Shown: positions 24,920-34,749 of the stretch, piece after piece | Layout of the letters: each line of letters opens with the position of its first letter | Position numbering within the stretch: the stretch's first letter is position 1 | From: Verrucomicrobiota bacterium | Lineage (GTDB): Bacteria > Verrucomicrobiota > Verrucomicrobiia > Limisphaerales > Fontisphaeraceae | Direction of reading: 5' to 3' | NCBI GenBank assembly: GCA_037139415.1 | Contig: JBAXGN010000035.1 | Location: 1 to 48,498, forward strand | Length of the DNA stretch: 48,498 nucleotides | The notes under the pieces: generated by a model | What the model was told of the DNA's origin: nothing | The model's input: only the letters and a program-made list of their open reading frames with translations | Database searches by the model: none | Position numbers and translations under genes: made by a program

Positions 24920-26754
24920 AATACCGGTGCTCCAATGGACACGTTACCGAGGCGGATGCCATGCCGTCCGAGTGTCCCATTTGCGGGAGTAGCGTGTTGC
25001 AGGAAACCGGAGGCACCACGCGTCGTTCGGTTTCCGAATGGGATAAAGGCACGCTGATACTCTTTGGGGGCGTGCTCGCCATGCTGGGGATCACCCTTTG
25101 CCTCGCCTTGGCCTGGTTTTTAGCGCTGCGCCAGACGGGTCGCCTCCAGGCAAAAATAGAAGCTGCCAGAGCCGCCAAAACGGTGTTGGAAAGTCGGCTT
25201 AAGTCGCCATTACCACCCGCCGTGATTAAACCGGTGGACCCCACCCCTGCCACGGACTCGGAGGCGGAACTGCGGGTGGCGTGGAACGATGCGCGCAGGG
25301 ATTTTAATCGCGAGATTGAAAGTCTGGGCGACCAACAAAAACTTTTGGAAAAATATTGCGCTTCCGAGTTTAAAGCGTTGACGGCGGCAGCGGAGAGCGA
25401 GGCCGTCAGGTTTGATTTTAAACGGGGACGTGTGCCGTATGACACCTTGCGGGATAATCTCAAACGCATGGTGGCAGACGCCGACAATAATGCCGAGATC
25501 AAGCATAACGAATATTTGGGCGCCAAGCTTAGCTATGAGCGGCTGCTGCAAACCATGGATACCGCGGTGCTGGTAAAATACGCCAAATTCCAATGGGAGA
25601 CGTTGCAGTCCAGCAAACCACCGCTGGAAGATCCGCTGAACTGGGAAGCTGGCCGGGACTTCTATTTGCGCCAGTACACGATCTTGAGCCAGACGTACGA
25701 AAGCGTCAAGGGCATGGTCGGGTGGGATGAAAAAGTCCGCCAGGCCAAAGCAGCTTGGCAGAGTGAAAAAGACTCACTGGACCCAAACCTGATGGGCCAG
25801 CAGGTGGCGGAGGAATTGCGCCAGCTCATGAATTCAGTTGCCCGGGCGCCCAATGCGCTCAACGAGCAGACGGTGCAATTCTACGAACAAGCGCTGGCCT
25901 CACTATTGGCCCTTGAGCGAAAAGCCGCCAAACTGGCGTATGCCGCCGTGCGCCAAGAAACGAATCTTCCATTGCTCGAACGCCACCTGCCTGGTGAATG
26001 GCTGGCCTTGCAGCAAAAAGCGGCGGCGAGCGAGGCGGAGCCCGATGCCAAAAAGGGGAGGAACGGTTATTGGGCCTGTGGTCAGGAATTGAAAACCCTG
26101 CGCAACCGGGCGGCGGATCGGGCCAGACTGGCTGAGGAAAAGATTCATCAGGATGAAATCGCCCGGCAAGCCGCAGAGCTGGCACGGCGGGCTGAACTTG
26201 CCCGGCAAGAGCAACTGGCGAAAGCGGAGGAGCAGAAAAAGGAAATGGCCAGGAAAGCACAGGCTGAATTTTTAGCCCGAAAAAAAACATGGGATGATCT
26301 GATCGCAACCAGGGAACCTGGCCTGCTGGAAAAACATGTCGGCCGGGAATGGGATGCGTTAGTGCAGGGGGTTCAACAACACAGTGCTGGCCCGGACTGG
26401 CACCAGAACATCCGCCATCTGGAAAATGCCACTGGACAGTACGCTTCCCTGGTGCAAGCAGCGCAGAAATTGAAACGCTTGGACAATCCGGAGTACAAGG
26501 GGATCAAGAACTTCATCGAGCAGGAAACCAGAAGAATTCGATCCAATGTGAACCAAGGTAAAAAATATTCAAACAGCGACGCGGACGCTACCCTTAAGAT
26601 ACTTGACGACTACCGGCGGAAAAATGCGGCCACCTTCAATGAATTCCAGAATGAGCTGGCGCAACCGTTTGATGCCCTCAGGAATTTGGTGGATCAGAAT
26701 CGGATCCTTGGGAATGCCGTCCCGCCCGGTCGCAAAAGACCGGATTTTCAATAA
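24916..26754 (+). CDS. Zinc-ribbon, one-TM, long coiled-coil protein
   Basis: 612 residues from the ATG at 24916. The ribbon MKYRCSNGHVTEADAMPSEC then PICG has two Cys and a Cys-His pair. The membrane helix is at about 45-70 (GTLILFGGVLAMLGITLCLA). The remaining 540 residues are almost entirely charged helix, with an Ala/Glu/Arg/Gln-rich coiled coil (ARLAEEKIHQDEIARQAAEL) in the middle. The first seven residues match the preceding gene, so the pair arose by duplication of the membrane-anchored ribbon. Probably a cell-envelope scaffold; no family recognised. Confidence 0.75.
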   Translation: MKYRCSNGHVTEADAMPSECPICGSSVLQETGGTTRRSVSEWDKGTLILFGGVLAMLGITLCLALAWFLALRQTGRLQAKIEAARAAKTVLESRLKSPLPPAVIKPVDPTPATDSEAELRVAWNDARRDFNREIESLGDQQKLLEKYCASEFKALTAAAESEAVRFDFKRGRVPYDTLRDNLKRMVADADNNAEIKHNEYLGAKLSYERLLQTMDTAVLVKYAKFQWETLQSSKPPLEDPLNWEAGRDFYLRQYTILSQTYESVKGMVGWDEKVRQAKAAWQSEKDSLDPNLMGQQVAEELRQLMNSVARAPNALNEQTVQFYEQALASLLALERKAAKLAYAAVRQETNLPLLERHLPGEWLALQQKAAASEAEPDAKKGRNGYWACGQELKTLRNRAADRARLAEEKIHQDEIARQAAELARRAELARQEQLAKAEEQKKEMARKAQAEFLARKKTWDDLIATREPGLLEKHVGREWDALVQGVQQHSAGPDWHQNIRHLENATGQYASLVQAAQKLKRLDNPEYKGIKNFIEQETRRIRSNVNQGKKYSNSDADATLKILDDYRRKNAATFNEFQNELAQPFDALRNLVDQNRILGNAVPPGRKRPDFQ

Positions 26755-26806
26755 TCGATTAAGCGCCATTGGTTGGGAGAACTGTTGCAAGTAATCCGGT
26801 GGAAAC

Positions 26807-26836
26807 AAAAAAGGCAACTTCCGGGGAAGTTGCCTT
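26807..26836 (-). terminator. Rho-independent terminator
   Basis: A perfect 12-bp stem AAGGCAACTTCC / GGAAGTTGCCTT (26811-26822, 26825-26836). On the minus strand it is followed by a six-T run (26807-26812), so it ends the outer-membrane protein transcript. It could also slow readthrough from the convergent coiled-coil gene. Confidence 0.85.
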
Positions 26837-26866
26837 GATGATCGTTCTGTTTAACCGGGATAAAGA

Positions 26867-27754
26867 CTAGAACTCAAAGGTGATTCCAGCGCGGGCAAAC
26901 AAACCATAACGGGCTTCATTCGCGTAGGTATTATAGGTGTTGCCAGTGCGGGTGAAGGTCGTTTTCCACACATAAAAGTCACGTGTATATTGGTAGCCAC
27001 CCTCGGCAAAAATGGTCATGCCGTTCCGCAGGACCAAATCGGAATATACCGTTCCCCGGCCAGCCAGCGTTCCCAGGAATTTGTTAAACGTATTGTCGTA
27101 AAGTGAGGATTGGGTATTGGCAATGCCAACGCCGCCCAAGATGTCCAAACGGTTCCCCATGCGGAAGACGATTCCATCACCAATTTGAAACCACTTCAGA
27201 TTATAACCAACCCCTAAATTGATTTGATAGTTATTCGCCTTTTCAGAATAGAAGGTGTCTGCCTTGTCATATTTGTCATATGTAAACCCTACGGCTGTGG
27301 TCAGGTTGCCAATGGGGTCGCCGCTGCTGCTTTTCCACCGCAAAAATTTTGGTGGCGACCACCGATATGTCAAAGCCAGTTCATCCACGGTGGTTTTCAG
27401 TTGCGAGGTTGCCTCGGTTCCCGTCATTTTACCGTGGCGATAGGAAAAATCCAAAACGCTATTTTCCCAGCTCGGCAGTTTAATACCCACGGTCCCGCCG
27501 TACAGATCGCCCTGGCGCTTGCTGCTGAACAGGTCATACACCCCGCCGCCGCGCGGGAGGTAGCTGGACTCCTTGGACGAAAAACTGAAATAATCTCCTG
27601 AAATCTTCACGCGCCATGCTGAAGAAGCCAGGGGCGGCAACGCGGCCGGAGCGGTTGGCGCCGGCAGACTGGGTGCATCAGCGGCCCCTGCCATGCCAGC
27701 AAACAAGCACACCGAATTAATCACCAATAACGGTTTCAAATAGTTTGTCTTCAT
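26867..27754 (-). CDS. Outer-membrane beta-barrel protein
   Basis: 295 residues. The signal peptide MKTNYLKPLLVINSVCLFAG ends at GAADA. A short Pro/Ala linker is followed by alternating amphipathic strands (WRVKISGDYFSFSS, LYGGTVGIKLP, SVLDFSYRHGK, ELALTYRWSPP, YQINLGVGYNLKWF, MTIFAEGGYQYTRDFY). The C-terminus is YGLFARAGITFEF, with the terminal Phe used by the BAM machinery. Probably a 10-12-strand barrel; substrate unknown. The dedicated terminator follows. Confidence 0.82.
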   Translation of the reverse strand: MKTNYLKPLLVINSVCLFAGMAGAADAPSLPAPTAPAALPPLASSAWRVKISGDYFSFSSKESSYLPRGGGVYDLFSSKRQGDLYGGTVGIKLPSWENSVLDFSYRHGKMTGTEATSQLKTTVDELALTYRWSPPKFLRWKSSSGDPIGNLTTAVGFTYDKYDKADTFYSEKANNYQINLGVGYNLKWFQIGDGIVFRMGNRLDILGGVGIANTQSSLYDNTFNKFLGTLAGRGTVYSDLVLRNGMTIFAEGGYQYTRDFYVWKTTFTRTGNTYNTYANEARYGLFARAGITFEF

Positions 27755-27936
27755 ACGTTACTTTTTTTTAAGGTTTTTAATTTTGCCATTGTTTTAGGAC
27801 ACAACTGGCACACTAACCATACGCAGGCACTAAATGCAATAAAAAATGACAATTAAATCATGCGCAAGCGCACATGGGACCGCAGTCGTTGTCGTGAGCG
27901 CCGACCAGCAATCCAAAGCGCCAGGGACCGCCTCTG

Positions 27937-29826
27937 CTATGTCCGCTCGATTTCACAATTCTTTTCCAAGCTGCACCGGAGTGCTTTCTTCAAGCGGGGC
28001 GCCAGCCGGATGCTGGCGATAATGGGTTCTTTATCCCCCTTGATGGTAATCTCAATTTGCCGGTTCTTTTTCCGTACGATTCGCTCCACCTGATGGATGT
28101 TAATGATGGCTCCGCGATGCACCCGCACGAAGTCGGGATACGGCAACTCCATTTCCCAAGCTGCCAGGGATTTTCGGATCATGGCGGTTTTACTTCCTGT
28201 CAGCACCGCAAACGAATATTCGCCGTAAGCCTTGACCATGTTGATTTGCTGCACCGGCACCATGTGCGTCCCGTCATTCATGGGCAACGGCACCTTTTGC
28301 ACCTGGTATGACATTTTGGGGGTTACCGTCGGCTGATGGTTGGCCAGACTGAAAAACTTCGCCAGCGCGTGATCAAACTGCTGCCGGCGCACTGGCTTCA
28401 AAAGGTAATCCAACGGGCCATATTCAATCGCCTTGGCCGCGTATTCATCATAGGCCGAGGAGAAAATTATGGCGGTGCCACGCGGCATCCGCGATACCAA
28501 TTCAAAGCCGAGCCCATCAGGCAATTGCACATCCAAGAACACCAGCTCAAAGCGGTTCTGCTCCAGCCAACGAATGGCCTCGGCCAGGCTGCCCACTTCC
28601 ACCGGTTCACCCAAGACCGGGTAATGCGCGATCAGGCGCACCAGCGCCGCACGCGCCGCTGCATCATCATCCACAACCAGCACGCGTCTGGACGGCACCA
28701 CAGCCGTGCCGCTTTTGTCGTCTGCCGACTCACTCATTACCAGCGCGGTCGTTTCGCGAGCCGACTTGGCCGACGACTCTGACGGCGCTGGTGCCCAATC
28801 CACCCAAAACTCGCTGCCAACCCCGAGTTTGCTGTTTACGTGGATTTTCCCGCCATTTTTCTCCACCAACATCCTGGCCATCGCCAGCCCCAAACCGTGT
28901 CCCGTTATCCCTGCCGAATTATTCGCCCGAAAAAATGGATCAAAGATGTGCGGCAGTTCCTCAACGGATATTCCCCGACCTTGATCGCGCACCAACAACC
29001 GGACCTGCGTTCCGACCAGGGTCACCTCGACCTCCACCGGTTGCTTATCCGACGAATACTTCAAGGCATTTGACAAAAGATTGATGAAGGCACTCCGCAC
29101 TTGAACCGGGTCAGCGAGGATGACGCATTCCGGCACTTCCGCCTTCAGTTTAACGCGTTTTTTCTCGGGCAATTCCTCCACGACTCTGCCGCACAACTGG
29201 CTAAGATCCAGCCGGACCGGCTGAAATGGCAGTTTTTGAAACCGGGTTTTGGCAAATACCATAATGTCCCGGATTTGTTGGTCCATGCTCTCCACAGCGC
29301 CAATCACCGCTTTGGCATCACCCGCAGAGGCAGCGGTATGATCAGAAAACTCTGCATAGCTCATCACCACCGCCAGCGGGTTGCGTAGATCGTGCATCAA
29401 ACCGGCGAGGGTTTGCAGCACCTGTTCCTCCCGGTGCTCATTCCGGTGTTGATCCTGTTTGCGTTTGGTGAGTCGCGCCTCAATGGTACTCAATAACGCC
29501 ACCTTCTCCACCGGCTTGATTAAGTAGTCGTCGGCGCCAATGTTCATGCCTTTCCGCACTTCCTCCGGCTCCGCCAAACCGGTCAAAAAGACGACCGGAA
29601 TCGCCGCCAGTTGCTCTTCATTCCGCATCGCTTTCAGCACGCCGTAACCGTCTAACTTTGGAATCATAATATCGCAAAGGACCAAGTCCGGCAAATGGTT
29701 GCGCGCCAAGCGCAGTCCTTGTTCGCCATCCGCCGCAGTCACGACCTCGTATCCTTCCAAGCGCAAGCGTTTGCTCAGCGCCAGGCGCATGTTATCCTCG
29801 TCTTCGATTAGAAGAATTTTATTCAT
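27937..29826 (-). CDS. REC-HisKA-HATPase-REC-LytTR fusion protein
   Basis: 629 residues with all parts of a phosphorelay. REC1 (1-120, MNKILLIEDED; phospho-acceptor Asp52; Lys104); HisKA with His145 in GLMHDLRNPLAVV; HATPase_c (about 240-345: N box LLSNALKY, DQGRGIS, GHGLGLAMA); a 35-residue Ser-rich linker; REC2 (382-490, Asp432 in FLDVQLPDG); LytTR DNA-binding domain (508-612, VRVHRGAIINIHQVERI). A Met in the linker (MSESADDKSG) resembles the N-terminus of the separate regulator upstream, suggesting fusion of a kinase gene with a LytTR regulator gene. No membrane segment or input domain other than REC1, so it is cytoplasmic. Confidence 0.9.
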   Translation of the reverse strand: MNKILLIEDEDNMRLALSKRLRLEGYEVVTAADGEQGLRLARNHLPDLVLCDIMIPKLDGYGVLKAMRNEEQLAAIPVVFLTGLAEPEEVRKGMNIGADDYLIKPVEKVALLSTIEARLTKRKQDQHRNEHREEQVLQTLAGLMHDLRNPLAVVMSYAEFSDHTAASAGDAKAVIGAVESMDQQIRDIMVFAKTRFQKLPFQPVRLDLSQLCGRVVEELPEKKRVKLKAEVPECVILADPVQVRSAFINLLSNALKYSSDKQPVEVEVTLVGTQVRLLVRDQGRGISVEELPHIFDPFFRANNSAGITGHGLGLAMARMLVEKNGGKIHVNSKLGVGSEFWVDWAPAPSESSAKSARETTALVMSESADDKSGTAVVPSRRVLVVDDDAAARAALVRLIAHYPVLGEPVEVGSLAEAIRWLEQNRFELVFLDVQLPDGLGFELVSRMPRGTAIIFSSAYDEYAAKAIEYGPLDYLLKPVRRQQFDHALAKFFSLANHQPTVTPKMSYQVQKVPLPMNDGTHMVPVQQINMVKAYGEYSFAVLTGSKTAMIRKSLAAWEMELPYPDFVRVHRGAIINIHQVERIVRKKNRQIEITIKGDKEPIIASIRLAPRLKKALRCSLEKNCEIERT

Positions 29827-30232
29827 ATCACGCCATGTGGCTTTTGCTAAAATCGGCACTACTCATGTCTAATCTCAGTTCAACCGGTGCTTTTATACCA
29901 CCAAGCCCGGCAAAAACCAGCCCTTTTTGCACGCATTCCCATGCGGCCACGCTGCGTTATTCACACCCCAACTGGCAGTTCAAAATTGCCAGGCTGGCCA
30001 GCGTTGCATTTTTCGCAGCGAACGCCGCCGAGGGAAAAATTTGCGACGCAGAAGCGAGCGGTTTTACCCGTAGGCATCACGTTAGCAAAGGTTGGAAGCG
30101 AGGTCGTTTTTGAATGATCCACTTGAAGGAAACCCAGCCACGAGTGCGCTCCATCATACGCCGGGAATGAGCGTGGCGCGCGCCTCATCTTTGACAGAAA
30201 TGTGTGTTTATTGCTCCGTCGCGCTTTGGCGC
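29827..30232. other. Gap between the two LytTR genes, no gene seen
   Basis: About 400 bp with no frame of protein-like content and no recognised terminator. It separates the regulator from the fusion, so they need not be co-transcribed. Confidence 0.4.
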
Positions 30233-31135
30233 TCAGGCTGCGTGCGCCGGGATGGCGGCACCAGCCTTCATGGCTTTCTTGAACTGGGGCGCGAGGCGAA
30301 TGCTGGTGATGATCGGTTGGCGGTCCCCATTGGCGATGATTTGGATTTGTCGGTTCTTGAGCCGCAGAATTTGGTCCACCTGGTGAATGTTGATGATTAC
30401 CCCGCGATGCACGCGCACAAAATCCGGATACGGCAACTCTTCTTCCCAGTCCCGTAACGTTTTTTGTACGGCCAACGCATTACCGTCCAATTGGACCACC
30501 AGCGAGCCGTTTCCACGGGCTCTGACCACGCTAATTTGATGCAATGGCACAGCCTGGACATTATCATGGGCGGGCAAAGCCACCCTGTGTTCCAGGCAGA
30601 CCGGCCTGGGCGAGACCTTAAACGCTGCGGGGGGCCGCTGACGAAACTTCTCCATTACCCGCTCAAATTGCAGTCGCCGCACCGGTTTGGGCAGGTATTC
30701 CAGCGGTGCATATTCCGCAGCTTTGGCGGCATACTCCTCATAGGCGGAAAAAAAGACGAGCGCTGTCCCCGGCGGCAGACTTGGCACCAATTCAAATCCA
30801 GAACCATCCGGCAACAGGACATCCAAAATCACCAGATCAAAATGAACGCGTTCCAAACATTGAACCGCCTCCGCCAGACTGCTTGCCTCCACCGGTTCAT
30901 GCTTTCCCAATGAATAGGCGATCATGTGCCGGATCGCCATCCGCGCCATGGGTTCGTCATCCACGATCAGTACGCGTACGGACCTTGCCGACGGCGGATG
31001 GAGGTTTCCCCCCGACAGAGCGCTTGGATGCGTGACCGCCTGGGTTACGTCCGCAACGGCACTCTCCGAACCGATGAGTGGGGCGGGTCCATTCCCTTCA
31101 AAATTTTCATCTTTACCTGAAAACGTGCTGCTCAT
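30233..31135 (-). CDS. LytTR-type response regulator
   Basis: 300 residues: a polar 45-residue N-terminal extension, a REC domain (VRVLIVDDEPMARMAIRHMI, phospho-acceptor Asp in LVILDVLLPDG, Lys in LPKPVRR) and a LytTR DNA-binding domain (LPYPDFVRVHRGVIINIHQV). The C-terminal half is a close paralogue of the last 250 residues of the fusion protein, sharing ELPYPDFVRVHRG and SIRLAP. Likely cross-talk or shared DNA targets; no partner kinase other than the fusion is in view. Confidence 0.9.
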   Translation of the reverse strand: MSSTFSGKDENFEGNGPAPLIGSESAVADVTQAVTHPSALSGGNLHPPSARSVRVLIVDDEPMARMAIRHMIAYSLGKHEPVEASSLAEAVQCLERVHFDLVILDVLLPDGSGFELVPSLPPGTALVFFSAYEEYAAKAAEYAPLEYLPKPVRRLQFERVMEKFRQRPPAAFKVSPRPVCLEHRVALPAHDNVQAVPLHQISVVRARGNGSLVVQLDGNALAVQKTLRDWEEELPYPDFVRVHRGVIINIHQVDQILRLKNRQIQIIANGDRQPIITSIRLAPQFKKAMKAGAAIPAHAA

Positions 31136-31641
31136 GTCATTACTTCATTTCCGCTGGCTGAACGCCCAACCACCAGTCAGAGCGTCCAGCCCGGATTCCA
31201 AACCAGCAGCGCAGCAAGCCAACCTCGTGGTCTTGCTTCCTTCGCCGCGTTGTTTGATTCGGATTCATTTTATATGCGCTGCAAACAGAATGTATTATTC
31301 CGCCGGGAGTATCGTGCCACCCGCCCCGGGAACAAAACATTAGTCAATGGGCGTTACCAGTTTAGCTGTGAACGTTCTGTCACCTGCGCGCCTGTGGCAG
31401 CCACAGCTAACTCAGAACTTGGCGCGCCCGTTCAGCCTGCCACTCCTCCCGCCCCCCAAGTGATTCCCGGCAGCGTGACCGTTTCCTCCGCCTCCTCAAC
31501 CACCGGCGAACATGCACCGAGCGTCCATCCGCAGCCAGCGGGTCACGCCTTGGCCGCAGGTTGGCCCAAGACGGTCTTGATTTCCCAGCCGGCGAGTATC
31601 ATTTGGGTATCGTCGCCAGGGAAAACTCTTTTTAACCACCC
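31136..31641. other. Intergenic, no gene recognised
   Basis: About 500 bp between divergent/convergent neighbours. Short frames on both strands are Pro/Ser-rich and lack starts with ribosome-binding sites. Confidence 0.4.
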
Positions 31642-32439
31642 TTACGCATCCCGCATCAGGCGTTCCCACTTGGGATTCACCAGATAGTTTTTGCCCAGTG
31701 CCGCCTGCAGCGGGTTGGCGGTTTCTCCGCAGTAGCCCAAGTGCAAATGTTTCCAAAAGCCTTCGGCATATTTAAATTTCTGTGAGCGTCGTCCAGCCGT
31801 CAGCGCATCGGCTTCCATGAAACGGGTGAACGCGTCCATGCCCTGCGTGGCTTGCAACCAGGTGACCTGGCTTTGGTGCGCGTTCAGCGCGGCGCGTTTA
31901 GTCTCCATCACCGATGCGATATTCACATAGCACTGAGGAATCATGGGGCGGCAAAGCTGATCGCACATACCATGTGGCAGGCAATGGTAGAGGGTAACGT
32001 CGCCATCATAAGCGGCGCGGGACGGCACGGTGCGCAGATTCGGGATACCGCGTGCGAACGCGGCGGAGACCGCCAACCGGCAGGCATTCGTATGGTCTTC
32101 CATGTAATCCTGCGGCGGATGCGTGAAGAGGATGCCGGGCTTGACCTCGCGTATCACCGCCGTCAGCCGTTTCAAGGTCTTGAGGTCGTAACCAATTTCA
32201 ATGTCATCCACCAGACTCGGGTGCCAGTGCGCCCCCAGTATTTTGGCGGCGGCCTGCGCCTCGGTACGGCGTACCCGGCGCGTTTCCGCCGCCGAATACT
32301 CAATGCTGCCGAGCGAACCACTGGCAATGTTCATGCAGTGAATCTCCCACCCGGCCTGTTGGAGCAACCGCAAGGTCCCGGCGATCCGAAATTCAATGTC
32401 ATCGGGATGAGCCACGATGGCAAACGCAACCTGATTCAT
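31642..32439 (-). CDS. PIG-L family deacetylase
   Basis: 265 residues of the LmbE/PIG-L fold. The metal-binding motif AHPDDIEF near the N-terminus provides His, Asp and Asp, and DYMEDHTNACRLA provides the third metal His. TLYHCLPHGM and MFPQ-like regions follow. The family removes acetyl groups from N-acetylglucosamine-type substrates (e.g. bacillithiol or mycothiol precursors, chitooligosaccharides). The start is the ATG at 32439. Precedes no obvious thiol-biosynthesis partner. Confidence 0.88.
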   Translation of the reverse strand: MNQVAFAIVAHPDDIEFRIAGTLRLLQQAGWEIHCMNIASGSLGSIEYSAAETRRVRRTEAQAAAKILGAHWHPSLVDDIEIGYDLKTLKRLTAVIREVKPGILFTHPPQDYMEDHTNACRLAVSAAFARGIPNLRTVPSRAAYDGDVTLYHCLPHGMCDQLCRPMIPQCYVNIASVMETKRAALNAHQSQVTWLQATQGMDAFTRFMEADALTAGRRSQKFKYAEGFWKHLHLGYCGETANPLQAALGKNYLVNPKWERLMRDA

Positions 32440-32488
32440 GGTGGCAGCATAGCAACCTGGCCCCGTTCATGGAAATGGAAAAGTGCGG

Positions 32489-33589
32489 TTACTGCGCGCG
32501 GAAAGGCAGCGGACAAAGCATGGCCGAACTGCGCTGTTCGCCGCTCACTAGCACCAATTCCGTGCCGGGTTTCTGGCATTCTTTGCGCACGTAACCCAGC
32601 GCGAGGTTGGCCTGCAACGACGGGGACCGCACCGCGCTCGTAACATAACCCACCGTGCGATCACCCAAAAACAATTTGTCCCCCTTCATGGGCAGCGCGG
32701 CTAAATCATTCGCCAGCCGCAAGCCGCGCAATGACTTGGCCACCTGACCGTAGCTGCGAATACGGGCAATCACCTCCTGCCCGGTATAACACCCCTTGCT
32801 GTAACTGATGGCACGGGCCTCAATACCGGCCTCCGGCGCCAGGTTGGTTTCATCCATATCCACGTCGTACCGCGGCAGCCCGGCCTCGATGCGCGCAGTT
32901 TCCAGCGCCTGCCAGCCGCACATCATCCCGCCCGCCCGGCTGGCCACCGCCAGCAAGCGGGTGGCCACCACCGCCAAGACCTGTCCCGGCACAAACAGAT
33001 CAAATCCATCTGAACCAGTGCGGGGCAAATTCACAATGCACACTTCACCCCACACTGGATGATTCACCATGCAGGAGGCCAGCGACTGCGCGGGCGGAGT
33101 GAATTGCAATTCCCGGCCCAATTCCGCCAAAACCGTCCCGGCACACGGCCCTTGCAGGCTGAGCAATCCATAATGCGGAGCCACATCCACGATCTGTACG
33201 TCATCCGCAATGATAAATTTTTCGAGGCGCGGAAGGGTAGTACTCATGAAACCGGGCTCAAAATCCAGCAATAATTCCCCGGCCAGCGCGTGAATGTACA
33301 AGTCTCCCTGTACCTTTCCCTTATGGTTGACGATGGCGGCATAACAACCCTGCCCCGGCTGAAGGTCTTTGACGTTATTGGTGACCTGTCCGTTTAAGAA
33401 GCGCTGGCGGTCATTGCCGGTGAGGCAAAGGCGGCTGCGGAAACTCAGGTCCAGCAAGGCCACACCCTGGCGCAACGCGGCATGTTCCAGTGTGGGTTCA
33501 CCGTAGTGATCCACCACCTGCTGGCCGTTTACCACCCCAAACCGCGCGCTCAAGTTCCGGTGAAACTCCGATAATGACAATGGCACCAT
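32489..33589 (-). CDS. ygfZ: YgfZ/GcvT-like folate-binding protein
   Basis: 366 residues from the ATG at 33589 (MVPLSLSEFHRNLSARFGVV); the 21 codons upstream are not protein-like. The GcvT fold is indicated by LLDLSFRSRLCLTGNDRQRF, LNGQVTNNV and the diagnostic YgfZ motif KGCYTGQEVIAR near residue 260. YgfZ proteins bind tetrahydrofolate and help assemble or repair certain Fe-S enzymes, such as radical SAM methylthiotransferases. 49 bp upstream of the PIG-L gene on the same strand. Confidence 0.9.
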   Translation of the reverse strand: MVPLSLSEFHRNLSARFGVVNGQQVVDHYGEPTLEHAALRQGVALLDLSFRSRLCLTGNDRQRFLNGQVTNNVKDLQPGQGCYAAIVNHKGKVQGDLYIHALAGELLLDFEPGFMSTTLPRLEKFIIADDVQIVDVAPHYGLLSLQGPCAGTVLAELGRELQFTPPAQSLASCMVNHPVWGEVCIVNLPRTGSDGFDLFVPGQVLAVVATRLLAVASRAGGMMCGWQALETARIEAGLPRYDVDMDETNLAPEAGIEARAISYSKGCYTGQEVIARIRSYGQVAKSLRGLRLANDLAALPMKGDKLFLGDRTVGYVTSAVRSPSLQANLALGYVRKECQKPGTELVLVSGEQRSSAMLCPLPFRAQ

Positions 33590-33711
33590 CTCAGCAGCAT
33601 AGCGCAAAATTGGATAAAAACAAAGACAAGCAGCCGACGCCACGTTTGCCATGGTTCATTTTTGCGTGGTTTTTTGTTTGACCAAAGCCAGGAACCGTCG
33701 AGAATTAGCCC

Positions 33712-34749
33712 ATGAAGCATCATGATTTTCGGGCTGCAACTGTGTGTTTGCTGGGCGTGGCACTGTCACTGCTGGCCGCTGAACCGGGTGGCGACGGCGT
33801 GAAGGTCACCCAGAAAAACGACCGCGTGACCGTGGAAATTAACGGCGACCTGTTTACCGAATTCTGGTTCCAGGGCAACCAGCATCCCGCCAAAATCAAA
33901 AAGAAAGGGAGCGATGAGGAAGTCACCCAGCCAACCCGCAAAGTCTATTACTGGCCCATCACCGGCCCCAATGGGGCCATCATGACCCGGGCGTGGCCCA
34001 TCGTGCCGGACTCCAAAAACGAGGAACACGACCATCCGCATCATCGCGGCTTCTGGTTCGCCCACGGCTTGGTGAATGGGGTGGATTTTTGGGCGGAAGA
34101 CGCCAAGGCCGGGCGAATTGTGCATGACCGTTTCATCGAAGTAAAATCCGGCAAGGACGAGGGCATTATCAAATCCGCCTGCAAATGGGTGGCGCCGGAC
34201 AATAAAGTAGTCTGTACCGATGAACGGGTTTTGCGCGTTTATAACCGGCCCAAGAACGAACGCCTCTTTGATTTTGAAATCACGTTGCAGGCCCCCAACG
34301 ACCGCGACACCGTGTTAGGCGATACCAAAGAAGGGACGCTGGCGATGCGCATTGCCGAATCCATGCGCCTTTCGTTGGGCAAAAACAAGCCGGGCAAGGG
34401 GCGAATCGTGCAAAATACCGGCACGGAAGGCGATAAAACCTGGGGTAAACCCGCTGAGTGGTGCGACTACAGCGGCCCGGTGGAAGGCAACACCGTGGGG
34501 ATCGCCATTTTTGATCATCCGAAAAATCCGGTGCATCCGACTTGGTGGCACGTCCGCGATTACGGACTATTTGCCGCGAACCCATTCGGCGTGCATGATT
34601 TTGAGAAGAAGCCGCCGGGCACCGGCAACCTGACCATTCCGGCGGGCAAATCCATCACGTTCAAATATCGCCTCTACCTGCACGAAGGGGATGAGCGACA
34701 GGGCAAAGTGGCCGAGCGCTATGAGGCGTACGTGAAAGCGGTGAAATAA
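33712..34749 (+). CDS. PmoA-family (DUF6807) secreted protein
   Basis: 345 residues. The signal peptide MKHHDFRAATVCLLGVALSL ends LLAA-EP. The mature protein has the PmoA/DUF6807 pattern: YYWPITGPNGAIMTRAWP, EEHDHPHHRGFWFAHG, VNGVDFWAE, NTVGIAIFDHPKNPVHPTWW and LFAANPFGVHDF. The His-rich DHPHH and DHPxN motifs may form a metal or active site. Despite the name it is unrelated to methane monooxygenase. Such proteins accompany sugar-catabolic islands of Planctomycetota and Verrucomicrobiota; activity unknown. Confidence 0.88.
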   Translation: MKHHDFRAATVCLLGVALSLLAAEPGGDGVKVTQKNDRVTVEINGDLFTEFWFQGNQHPAKIKKKGSDEEVTQPTRKVYYWPITGPNGAIMTRAWPIVPDSKNEEHDHPHHRGFWFAHGLVNGVDFWAEDAKAGRIVHDRFIEVKSGKDEGIIKSACKWVAPDNKVVCTDERVLRVYNRPKNERLFDFEITLQAPNDRDTVLGDTKEGTLAMRIAESMRLSLGKNKPGKGRIVQNTGTEGDKTWGKPAEWCDYSGPVEGNTVGIAIFDHPKNPVHPTWWHVRDYGLFAANPFGVHDFEKKPPGTGNLTIPAGKSITFKYRLYLHEGDERQGKVAERYEAYVKAVK

